DNA from: Streptomyces althioticus
GTDB taxonomy: Bacteria; Actinomycetota; Actinomycetes; Streptomycetales; Streptomycetaceae
Direction: 5' to 3'
Length of the DNA stretch: 64,000 bases
Assembly: GCA_014649355.1 (NCBI GenBank)
Contig: BMSW01000011.1
Location: 1 to 64,000 of the forward strand
Both the position numbers and the translations under genes were made by a program. The notes beneath the pieces were generated by a model. It was given only the letters and a program-made list of their open reading frames with translations, was not told the DNA's origin and searched no databases. Below, one piece after another: positions 16,868 through 23,988 of the stretch. How positions within the stretch are numbered: position 1 is the first letter of the stretch; every line of letters begins with the position of its first letter.

Positions 16868-16892
16868 GGGCGTGAGGTGACCCGGGGTCTGT

Positions 16893-16928
16893 GACGGCGG
16901 GGCGTGTCTGCGGACACGCCCCGCCGTC
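16893..16928. terminator. Terminator after hemD, shared with the convergent gene
   Basis: Perfect 16-bp stem gacggcggggcgtgtc / gacacgccccgccgtc with loop tgcg. It lies between hemD (plus) and the nucleotidyltransferase gene (minus), three bases from the latter's stop. Confidence 0.85.
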
Positions 16929-16931
16929 GTC

Positions 16932-17531
16932 TCATGCCGTGGGCCACTCCAGCACGGTCAGCTCAGGCCACTGCCGCCGCCAGCGCGCGGTCTTCGCCTC
17001 GTACACGGCACGGGGCGCGAGGACGGGGTTGGGCCGTACGACGAGCCCGAACACGTCGGACAGCCCGTGCGGCGCGTACACCCGCCACCGGCCGTCGGGC
17101 GTGAGTCGGACGCCCAGACAGCAGGTGGTCGCGGCGAAGCTGTCGATCGCTGCCTCGGTGGAGGTGTAGGGGGCGCAGGGGACGCCGAACTTCTCCTCGT
17201 ACCAGAGGTGCACGCGGGCCTCGTTGCGGACCTCCACCTCGGCGGGGAGGTCCGCGAAGACGTCCGCCGCGGCGCGGATCACCTTGTCCTCGGCCTCCCA
17301 GGACAGGTCGCCGTCGTCGAAGTAGAAGACGTCGTAGTCCTTGATGCCCTCGGCGGGCGGGCGGCCGGTGACGACGTTCCACACGGTCTGGAAGAGGCAG
17401 CCTGCCGTCAGGTACCAGCCGGGCAGGTCGAGGGTCGCCGTCCGGTTCAGTACCTCCAGCAACGTCTCGTTGCGGGAGAGGGTGTCCCGCAGTGCGGCGA
17501 GCTGCTCGTCCAGGGGGAGGCGGGTGGTCAT
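16932..17531 (-). CDS. Nucleotidyltransferase-family protein (NTP_transf_6/DUF925)
   Basis: A 199-residue protein of the DUF925 nucleotidyltransferase family. It has WYLTAGCLFQTVWN near residue 39, the metal-binding aspartates in KDYDVFYFDDGDLSWEAE near 64, and EVRNEARVHLWYEEKFG near 101. The family has a polymerase-beta-like fold; its substrate is not known. It is the last gene of a three-gene operon: its ATG overlaps the stop of the DUF397 gene by four bases (tcat on the plus strand), indicating translational coupling to an XRE regulator. Confidence 0.85.
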   Translation of the reverse strand: MTTRLPLDEQLAALRDTLSRNETLLEVLNRTATLDLPGWYLTAGCLFQTVWNVVTGRPPAEGIKDYDVFYFDDGDLSWEAEDKVIRAAADVFADLPAEVEVRNEARVHLWYEEKFGVPCAPYTSTEAAIDSFAATTCCLGVRLTPDGRWRVYAPHGLSDVFGLVVRPNPVLAPRAVYEAKTARWRRQWPELTVLEWPTA

Positions 17532-17725
17532 CGCGTGCGCGAGGCGTAGGGGAGGAAAGTCGCCCACGCAGTGGGGGTGAGGGTGAGGCGGGGGCCGTGG
17601 GGGGTTTTGGAGTCGCGGACGAGGACCGTCGCGGGGGTGGTGGCCACCTCGACGCAGTCGGGGCCCTCGTCCGTGCTGTAGCTGCTCTTCGTCCACACGA
17701 GAGGGGTCTCCGCCTTCGGGGTCAT
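17528..17725 (-). CDS. DUF397 protein
   Basis: A 65-residue DUF397 protein with the family signature WTKSSYSTDEGPDCVEVA and VLVRDSKTPHGPRLTLTPTAWATFL. DUF397 genes are numerous in Streptomyces and usually sit beside an XRE/DUF5753 regulator, as here. The pair behaves like regulator and antagonist in characterised cases (whiJ- and abaA-type loci). It is coupled by four-base overlaps to both neighbours. Confidence 0.93.
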   Translation of the reverse strand: MTPKAETPLVWTKSSYSTDEGPDCVEVATTPATVLVRDSKTPHGPRLTLTPTAWATFLPYASRTR

Positions 17726-18555
17726 GTCTCTCCCAGCACTTTCTCGATGAGGGCCAGTGATTCTCGCGGGCTGAGAGCCTGCGCCCGGATGGCTCCGTAA
17801 CGCATCTCGAGAAGCTGTACTTCCTTCGGGTCGGCGATCACACGGCTGATGTGCTGCACCTCCAGATGCCCGACCGTCGTGCCGTCCCTCAGCCTCAGCA
17901 GCCGGAACGACCCGGCGAGACCCGGGTTCTCCTCGTGGCTCAGCGGGAGTACCTGGAGGTCGACGTTCGGGAACCTGCCGACAGCCAACAGGCGTTCGAG
18001 CTGCCCGCGCATGACCATCCTGCCCCCGAGGGGCCGGCGAAGTGTCGACTCGCACTGGACGAAGCTGAAAAGTGGTCGGCTCGCCGTCTCACTGACGATC
18101 TCCTGGCGTGCGACGCGGGCGGACAGCCGTTGGTCGAGTTCGTCCGCCGTGAACGGTGGCCGACGGGCGCTGAAGACCGCCCGGGCGTATTCCGGTGTCT
18201 GCAACAGCCCGTGGATCACGGAGTTGTTGTAGGCGGCGAGCTCAACGGCCTCCGCCTCCAGCTTCTTCAGGTCCCGCACGGTCTTGGGGTACCTGATCTC
18301 CGCGACGTCCTTCTTCATCGCGGAGATCTTGCCGTCGGCGCCGAGCGCATCGTCCGCCGCGTCCAAATACTCAGGCCGAGGAATGCGCCGCCCCCGCTCC
18401 ACCGAGGAAACCAGTTCCTCGCCGTAGCCGATGGCCGCGCCGAACTCCGCCTGGGTGAGGCCGGCCGCCTCGCGCCACAGCTTGAGCTGTCGTACGACCG
18501 TCCGCATGACGGCCCCGGCCTCCTCGTCGTCCAGCCACGCTTCCCACCCGGTCAT
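17722..18555 (-). CDS. XRE-family regulator with DUF5753 domain
   Basis: A 277-residue regulator. The N-terminal helix-turn-helix spans about residues 18-75 (LKLWREAAGLTQAEFGAAIG, ELVSSVERGRRIPRPEYLD). The C-terminal DUF5753 domain spans about 95-275 (NSVIHGLLQTPEYARAVFSA, FVQCESTLRRPLGG, DLQVLPLSHEENPGLAGSF). It is typical of the WhiJ-like family paired with DUF397 proteins. It is the first gene of the operon, divergent from the wHTH gene at 18941 across an AT-rich spacer. The start is the ATG at 18555. Confidence 0.92.
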   Translation of the reverse strand: MTGWEAWLDDEEAGAVMRTVVRQLKLWREAAGLTQAEFGAAIGYGEELVSSVERGRRIPRPEYLDAADDALGADGKISAMKKDVAEIRYPKTVRDLKKLEAEAVELAAYNNSVIHGLLQTPEYARAVFSARRPPFTADELDQRLSARVARQEIVSETASRPLFSFVQCESTLRRPLGGRMVMRGQLERLLAVGRFPNVDLQVLPLSHEENPGLAGSFRLLRLRDGTTVGHLEVQHISRVIADPKEVQLLEMRYGAIRAQALSPRESLALIEKVLGET

Positions 18556-18940
18556 CCCGCCGCCCTCCCGTCGTGCCGTCCTTGCCCGATCAACGCGGGG
18601 GGAACGGGCTGGTCACCTGCCAGGCGGCCCGCCGTCGCGAGGGCGGTGTGCCGGAGCCGGGCGAGGCGGGATCCGGTGGTCCGGCGGGCGGGGCTTCGGG
18701 ACGTAAAAAGACCTAAGTACCTAGGGTAAAAACCAACTAACCCCACCAAACCTCGTGTTGATCACTCGGCCGGGTGAAACGTGTCGAACTGGCTGGCGCG
18801 GCGGTGGTGCGGGCGGGCACTCTCTGCTCAGAGGGCGGGATCAACTCGGCGCTCTCACAACCCCGTACAGACGTCGGCCCCCGCCGGGACGTAGGACTCC
18901 CGGGCGAGGGCCTGACCACAGAGGAAGAAGCCCCTTCCCC
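18556..18940. promoter_or_regulatory. AT-rich divergent promoter region
   Basis: 385 bp between the XRE regulator (minus) and the winged-helix gene (plus). Positions about 18700-18750 are strikingly AT-rich for this genome (runs aaaaa twice, ctaacccc). They include the inverted repeat TACC-TAG-GGTA at 18718-18728, a candidate operator or promoter core. The remainder is GC-rich with no clear ORF. Confidence 0.5.
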
Positions 18941-19927
18941 ATGGCTGAGCAGAAGCTTAGTGCTGCCCCGCGCCCGATTCAGGGTGTTCGACGATCCACC
19001 ACCCCGTCCGGTGTCACACACGTACGTACGTACCAGTCCGGGCAGTACGTCGTCGTCGGCAACCACCTCGCCCAGCACCGCGAGTTGTCGCTGACCGCGA
19101 TCGGACTGGCGACCCACATCTTCTCGGTGCCCGAGAGCACCCCGGTGGACATCCGCAGCCTCACCGAGCGCTTCCCCGAAGGGCGGGACCGGATCGCCTT
19201 CGCCTTGCGGGAGTTGGAGGCGCACGGGTACCTGCGGCGCGTCCGCGAGCGCACGGAGGACGGTCAGCTCGTGACGCGTACGTACGCCCACCACGCACCG
19301 GTGGACGCGGCGTCCGCCGGTGTCACCGGGATCGAGCGGCGTCCCGTGGGTGGCCGCGCGCGTACGCGTGATGCCGTGGCCGGCGCCAGTCATGACGAGA
19401 CGGCCCAGGAGGGTGACCAAGCGCCCTGTGACGTGGTGGTGCCGTCCGAGACGGCTGCTGCCGTGGAGCCGGACGTGGTCGCGCCTCCTGTGGAACCGCC
19501 GGAGGCACCCGCGCCTCGTGGGCCCCTTCACGAGAAGGCGGTCACGCTGCTCGCGGGTCTGCGGCGTGCCGACGAGCGGCTCACCCTGTCGCTGCGGGAC
19601 GTGCACAGACTGGCCCCGGCCGTCGTCGACTGGCTCGAACGGGGCGCCGCCCCGGCGGCCGTGCTCCGCACCTTGACCGCCGACCTGCCCGTCACCATGA
19701 AGCACCCCGCGGGCGTGCTCGCCTACCGCCTGCGAGAGCTGCTGCCACCGCCCCTTCCCGCGGCCCCGGAACCTCCACCGGTCACGGCCGGTGTCCACCG
19801 ACCGCATCCCTTCCAGGAGTGCGACGGCTGCGAGCGGGTCTTCCGCGCAGCGGAGCCGGGCCGCTGCCGCGACTGCCGGTACGGGCAGGCGACAGCGGAG
19901 GGGACCAGGACCGTCAGAGCGGCGTGA
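18941..19927 (+). CDS. Winged-helix protein with C-terminal zinc ribbon
   Basis: A 328-residue protein. Residues about 25-110 form a winged helix resembling replication-initiator or MarR-like folds (VVVGNHLAQHRELSLTAIG, FPEGRDRIAFALRELEAHG). The middle is a Pro/Val-rich linker followed by a helical segment (GLRRADERLTLSLRDVHRL). The end is a C-x2-C...C-x2-C zinc ribbon (CDGCERVFRAAEPGRCRDC, about 292-310). Related genes are common in Streptomyces as helix-turn-helix domain proteins of unknown function. The ATG at 18941 has gaggaag somewhat far upstream (about 13 nt). Confidence 0.75.
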   Translation: MAEQKLSAAPRPIQGVRRSTTPSGVTHVRTYQSGQYVVVGNHLAQHRELSLTAIGLATHIFSVPESTPVDIRSLTERFPEGRDRIAFALRELEAHGYLRRVRERTEDGQLVTRTYAHHAPVDAASAGVTGIERRPVGGRARTRDAVAGASHDETAQEGDQAPCDVVVPSETAAAVEPDVVAPPVEPPEAPAPRGPLHEKAVTLLAGLRRADERLTLSLRDVHRLAPAVVDWLERGAAPAAVLRTLTADLPVTMKHPAGVLAYRLRELLPPPLPAAPEPPPVTAGVHRPHPFQECDGCERVFRAAEPGRCRDCRYGQATAEGTRTVRAA

Positions 19928-19938
19928 AGCCGGACCGT

Positions 19939-20559
19939 TCAGCCGCCCTGGCCCGCACTGCCGATCGGGCCGACCTTCACCTGGGTGCCCGAGCCGTCCG
20001 TGACGGGAAGGGACGTGCCCGGCCAGTCGAGGGTGACGGACTTGGTCTCGTTCGGCGGGGTGACGACAAGGCCCGTGACGTCGACGCCGGAGCCGCCGGA
20101 GTCATTGACCGGGTAGGTGACGGCGAACGACACCGACTTGCCGTCCTTGAGCACGACCGAGGGGGCCTCCTCGCCGGTGCGCTCCGCGGAGAGGGAACCG
20201 GCGTTCGTCTTCAGGTCGACGCCCGCGTAACCGGTCAGCGTGCAGTCGCGGCCGCCGCCGTTGGTGAAGGTCACCGCGACGGTGCCCACCGTGTCGCCGT
20301 CGATGGTGACGTTCTCGGCGGAGACCTCCAGCTCGTCGGTGCGGCAGTCGTCCACCGTGCGGTCCTCGTCGCTGCCGGTCCCGGCGGCCGAGCCCTCCTG
20401 GCCCTTGTCCGTGTCGCCGCCGCCTCCTGGGGCGGCCTCGGTGGGGGACGAGGCGACCGGCTTTGGATCCGCGGCGATGTCCTCGCCGTTCTCGCAGGCC
20501 GTGAGCGACAGGCCCGCGACGACGGCCAGGGCGGCGACGGTGAGCTTGGTGGCGCGCAT
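19939..20559 (-). CDS. Secreted DUF4232-type lipoprotein
   Basis: A 206-residue lipoprotein. The signal peptide MRATKLTVAALAVVAGLSLTAC ends at lipobox cysteine 22. It is followed by a Ser/Gly-rich spacer and a C-terminal beta-domain (VAVTFTNGGGRDCTLTGYAG, VLKDGKSVSFAVTYPV) of the DUF4232 kind. It probably sits on the outer face of the cytoplasmic membrane; its function is unknown. Two further proteins of this type lie in the window at 21374 and 31004. Confidence 0.8.
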   Translation of the reverse strand: MRATKLTVAALAVVAGLSLTACENGEDIAADPKPVASSPTEAAPGGGGDTDKGQEGSAAGTGSDEDRTVDDCRTDELEVSAENVTIDGDTVGTVAVTFTNGGGRDCTLTGYAGVDLKTNAGSLSAERTGEEAPSVVLKDGKSVSFAVTYPVNDSGGSGVDVTGLVVTPPNETKSVTLDWPGTSLPVTDGSGTQVKVGPIGSAGQGG

Positions 20560-20808
20560 GGTGGTTTCCTCCGGAAGCGGTGGCGGCGGTGTCCTGGGTG
20601 ACAGGGCGTCAGTACGACGTCCCGCTCATCTAGAACCGCTCCGCCCACCCCTCCGTTTCGCCTGGCCGCCCGCCCGTACACGCCTGTGACAGACCGGCGA
20701 ACGCGCGGCGACATCCGTGCCGCGCCCGGCACGGTCCAGCGGCGTGACATGGGCGGTACGCCACTCGCCACGGTCCTTCAGCCGGCGGGCATGTCCACGG
20801 AGACGTGG

Positions 20809-21336
20809 TCACAGGCGCAGATCACCGATGAAGGACGGGAAGTCCGGGAACTCCGCGCGGGCCTCCGCCTTGATCGTGCGGGGCTCACGGCGCGGGGTGG
20901 CGGCGTGGTGGGCGGCCAGATCCGGGAGCCCGCCCGCGGGGTTCGGGGTGTCGTCGTCGAGGACGACCGCCTCCCAGGGGCCGATGCCGTCGGCGAGCAG
21001 CCACAGGAAGTCGGAGAGGTTGCCGGCGACGACCCCGCACTGGCCCTCCGAGCCCAGGAAGACGACGGGCTGGTCGGTGAGGGAGCGGCCGGGGCGGGCC
21101 CGCCACAGCGCGGCGAGGCCGCCCGAGCCGTCCTGGCCGAAGATGCGGAGGGCGGCACCGTCCGCCTCCGGGTCGCCCGTCCACTCACGCGTCCAGGCCG
21201 TGGTCTCCTCCGCCGAGCAGAACTCCTCGTACGGCTCGAAGTCGATGCCCTTTCCGTCGGCGTAGTCGATCGGGGTGCGGGCCAGTTCGGCCAGGGCGGG
21301 CGGGAGGCGGCGGTCGTCGACGGTGGTGTCGGTCAT
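20809..21336 (-). CDS. SMI1/KNR4 (SUKH)-like protein
   Basis: A 175-residue acidic protein. DFEPYEEFCSAEETTAWTRE, ALRIFGQDGSGGLAALW, QPVVFLGSEGQCGVVAGNL and SDFLWLLADGIGPWEA are reminiscent of Streptomyces SMI1/KNR4-family proteins, some of which are toxin immunity proteins. No toxin gene is adjacent, so a housekeeping or orphan role is as likely. The ATG at 21336 (MTDTTVDDRR) is taken. The annotated frame can be extended 10 codons upstream without support. Confidence 0.65.
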   Translation of the reverse strand: MTDTTVDDRRLPPALAELARTPIDYADGKGIDFEPYEEFCSAEETTAWTREWTGDPEADGAALRIFGQDGSGGLAALWRARPGRSLTDQPVVFLGSEGQCGVVAGNLSDFLWLLADGIGPWEAVVLDDDTPNPAGGLPDLAAHHAATPRREPRTIKAEARAEFPDFPSFIGDLRL

Positions 21337-21373
21337 GCGCGGAACCGTAGTCGCGCACACCGACAACCGGAGG

Positions 21374-22042
21374 TCAGGACTGGGTGACCGGGCGCATCGC
21401 GAGGCCCTCCGTGGGCTGCCAGCCGGTGACCCGCTGGCCGTCGTCCGCCTGGAACGAGCCCTCCGTCGGCATCTCCAGTTCGACCGGCTCCTCCGCCTCC
21501 GCCTCCCCGCCCGGGCTGCCGAGGGTGAGCGTCATGAACGTCACCTCGTAGGTGTCCCGGTTCCCGCCGGTCGCGAGCACACCCGCGTACGCCTTCTCGC
21601 CGGGGGCGAGCGTGAACGGCTCGTCGGCTTCCGTGCCCTCCATGACCGGCGCCGGACCCTGCGCGTCGCCCAGCATGATCTCCGGGGCGTTCTGGATCTC
21701 GCACTCCTTGTCGCTCCCGTTGGTCGCGACCACCATGATGTGCCGGGCCGGCTCGCCCCTCTCGCCGTACTTCGACGCGGTGAAGGTGAGGTCCTTCATC
21801 GTGCAGAGGTCCGTGCCCACGGCGTCGTCCCCGTCCGTCAGGGCCTCGGACGCGTCGTCGTCCGGGGCCGGGGGCGTCGCCTGGCTCTGGCTCGCCGAGG
21901 CGGACGGAGGTACCGGTCCGCCCTCGTCGGAGTCGCCCTCGCACGCCGTCGTCGCCACCAGCGCGGCGGCGACCGCCGCGCCGACGGCGTACGGCTTTCA
22001 GGTGCTGTGGGCTCTGCGGGCTCTGCGGGCTGCGGTCCTCAT
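21374..22042 (-). pseudogene. DUF4232-like lipoprotein gene with in-frame stop in the signal peptide
   Basis: From an ATG at 22042 (ggggaga five bases upstream) the frame reads 14 codons (MRTAARRARRAHST), then a TGA at 22000-21998, then continues in the same frame as KPYAVGAAVAAALVATTACEG, a complete lipoprotein signal core with lipobox cysteine, followed by a 190-residue acidic domain (HIMVVATNGSDKECEIQ, FTLAPGEKAYAGVL). A single C-to-T change of CGA to TGA explains it. The only later start is GTG 21958, which would remove the export signal. It may be a true nonsense mutation, stop read-through or a sequencing error. Confidence 0.75.
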
Positions 22043-22156
22043 CTGTGTCTCCCCGTGGTCGGACGGCTACGTGTGGTGCGTACGAACACGTGGATCCCGT
22101 GGCCCGCGGTTGCCCGCCGGCCCCCTCCAGCCGTGTTGTTACCGATCGGGCACATA

Positions 22157-23365
22157 TCAGGCGACCTTCAAGGCGCGGGTCCGGTTCACGTACCGGCGCG
22201 AGGCCACCGTGACGCACACCGACACCGCCGCCAGCGCCGCGATCGTCACCGTCGGCGAGAACACCTGCGCCGTCCCGCCCGCGACCGCCGCGCCGATGCC
22301 CTGCCAGGTCATCCGGCCCGCCGACTCCACGCCCTGCACCTGGCCGCGCACCCGCTCCGGCGTGAGGGCGAGGAGCCGTTCCTGGAGGGGGAGCGTGGCC
22401 GCGAAGCCCGCGCTCGCCGCGAACACGGCGACCGCCGCCACGGCCGTCGGCGGGTGCAGGGCGAAGAGGAGGTAAGGCGCCGCGAGCAGCAGCCGGAGCG
22501 GGAACGCGCAGCGGCGGCGCCACTCGGCGGAGAGCAGGCGGCCGACGGTCAGGTCGCCGAGGAGCATGCCCGCGGACGCGGCGGCCAGCAGAAGGCCGGC
22601 GTCCTCCTGGGCGTACGGGATGAACAGCGCCTCGCAGCCGACGATCAGGCCGTTGGGCACCCACAGATTGAGGAGCAGGGCGCGCGGTCCGCCACGGGAC
22701 AGGAGGGCCGCGTTGGTCGTCCACGTCTCGCGCAGGCCGGGGCGGCGGGGCGGGCGGATGGAGCGTTCCCGTACGGTCGCCGCCGTCACGGCGAGAGCCG
22801 CCGCCGTCAGTCCGGCCGCCGCGAGGAACAGGCCCTGCGGGGTGAGGTGACGCAGGAGCACCGCGCCGAGCGCGAACCCGAGGACGGAGGTGCCGCCCGC
22901 GGTGATGTTCATCAGCGAGCGGGCCGGGACGTACGCGGAGGCGGGCACCACCTCGGCGAGCAGGCCCATGCGCGTCCCCGTGTTGAGGGACTGGAAGAAG
23001 CCGAGCAGCAGGAGCAGGGCGAAGCGGGCGGCGAGCGGCATGCCGGGGGCCGCCTGTGCGCAGGCGCCCGCGAGGGCGACGCACTGGAGCGCGACCAGGG
23101 TGCGGCGCGGGCGGCTGCCGTCCGCGACCGACATCAGCGTGGTCGCGCCGAGCACCGTCGCGAAGGTCGCGCCGTACATGCTCACGGCGGTGAGGAGCGG
23201 GGAGCCGGTCGACCGGTCGACGAGTGTGCCGAGCGCGAAGCCGGAGAGGGTGCTCGCGCCGACGGTGAGGGTGAACCCGGCGTACAGGCCGGCGAACTCG
23301 GGCTTGCGGAGGAGGGATCGGTAACTGAGCTTGGTTTCAGGGGTGTGGGTGTCGTCGGAAGGCAT
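22157..23365 (-). CDS. MFS transporter with attenuator-like leader
   Basis: A 402-residue major facilitator of 12 predicted helices (FAGLYAGFTLTVGASTLSGF, MYGATFATVLGATTLMSVAD, LLLLLGFFQSLNTGTRMGLL), like streptomycete multidrug or macrolide-type efflux permeases. The ATG at 23365 follows a hairpin ending in a run of T immediately before the start codon (separate entry), so its expression may be controlled by antitermination. An in-frame ATG at 23422 would add 19 residues encoded by the hairpin and remains possible. Confidence 0.85.
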   Translation of the reverse strand: MPSDDTHTPETKLSYRSLLRKPEFAGLYAGFTLTVGASTLSGFALGTLVDRSTGSPLLTAVSMYGATFATVLGATTLMSVADGSRPRRTLVALQCVALAGACAQAAPGMPLAARFALLLLLGFFQSLNTGTRMGLLAEVVPASAYVPARSLMNITAGGTSVLGFALGAVLLRHLTPQGLFLAAAGLTAAALAVTAATVRERSIRPPRRPGLRETWTTNAALLSRGGPRALLLNLWVPNGLIVGCEALFIPYAQEDAGLLLAAASAGMLLGDLTVGRLLSAEWRRRCAFPLRLLLAAPYLLFALHPPTAVAAVAVFAASAGFAATLPLQERLLALTPERVRGQVQGVESAGRMTWQGIGAAVAGGTAQVFSPTVTIAALAAVSVCVTVASRRYVNRTRALKVA

Positions 23366-23371
23366 GAAAAA

Positions 23372-23408
23372 AGCCTTTGGGCTGCCCTGCCGGGGCGCGC
23401 CAAAGGCT
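23372..23408 (-). promoter_or_regulatory. Attenuator-like hairpin before the MFS start codon
   Basis: On the minus strand the stem AGCCTTTGG / CCAAAGGCT (9 bp, with an inner GC stem) is followed by TTTTTTC and then the ATG. The AAAGG that could serve as ribosome binding site lies in the 3' arm. A TATGAT -10-like element sits at 23424-23419, just upstream. The arrangement looks like an intrinsic terminator or translation-control hairpin as in antibiotic-inducible Streptomyces MFS pumps. Confidence 0.65.
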
Positions 23409-23424
23409 GACCGAGGGATCATAG

Positions 23425-23450
23425 CGGGTCCGGAGCCGCTGCCGGACCCG
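23425..23450 (-). terminator. Hairpin after the small membrane-protein gene
   Basis: Perfect 9-bp stem cgggtccgg / ccggacccg with an 8-nt loop, starting five bases past the stop of the upstream (minus-strand) gene at 23455. It separates that gene from the MFS leader. Confidence 0.6.
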
Positions 23451-23454
23451 GTTC

Positions 23455-23847
23455 TCAGATCAGGCCGACCGACACCAGGCCGCCCGTCGCGGCGACCGTG
23501 GCCGCGAGGCCGCGCAGGACCGGGGTGACGGCCCTGCGCCCGCCCCGCGTGGACAGCCGGAGCACGGCGTTCGCGGTGAACGCGGGAAGCAGCACGCCGA
23601 ACATCGTGACGGTGGCGAGCGCGTCGAGGGTCGGTTCGACGGACGCCGTGAGGGCCCCGACCGCCATCGCCGCCGCGGCGATCCCGTACAGCGCCGCCGG
23701 AACGAAGGTGAGGTCCTCGCGCGGGTGCGGGGCGGGGCCGCGCCCCTTGGCGTGGGCCCAGTGGCGTCGCTCGGTGCCGACCCGCGCCGACACCATGACG
23801 ACCACCTCGACCGCGAGGACGATCACGGCGATGTGCTCCATCGACAC
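23455..23847 (-). CDS. Small integral membrane protein
   Basis: About 130 residues with four hydrophobic segments: MEHIAVIVLAVEVVVMVSAR, LTFVPAALYGIAAAAMAVGA, LATVTMFGVLLPAFTANAVL and AVTPVLRGLAATVAATGGLV. I do not recognise a family. The start could be GTG 23847 (aggggaa four bases upstream) or ATG 23841. It is followed by the hairpin at 23425 and then the MFS gene. Confidence 0.65.
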   Translation of the reverse strand: MSMEHIAVIVLAVEVVVMVSARVGTERRHWAHAKGRGPAPHPREDLTFVPAALYGIAAAAMAVGALTASVEPTLDALATVTMFGVLLPAFTANAVLRLSTRGGRRAVTPVLRGLAATVAATGGLVSVGLI

Positions 23848-23988
23848 AGCGTTCCCCTGTCCTGCCGTCACGTGGACGCCCGTACTCCCATACGCCCGTA
23901 CTCGTACTGTCGACCGTACGCACCCCGGCGGCGGCCGGTGAAGCAACTTGAGGGGATTCAGAGGCTTTTGCTCGGTCGAGGCGCCGGT

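Noticed and set aside
20809..21336. SUKH immunity protein with a toxin partner
   Set aside because: No toxin-like or polymorphic-toxin gene is adjacent, so only the fold assignment is kept.
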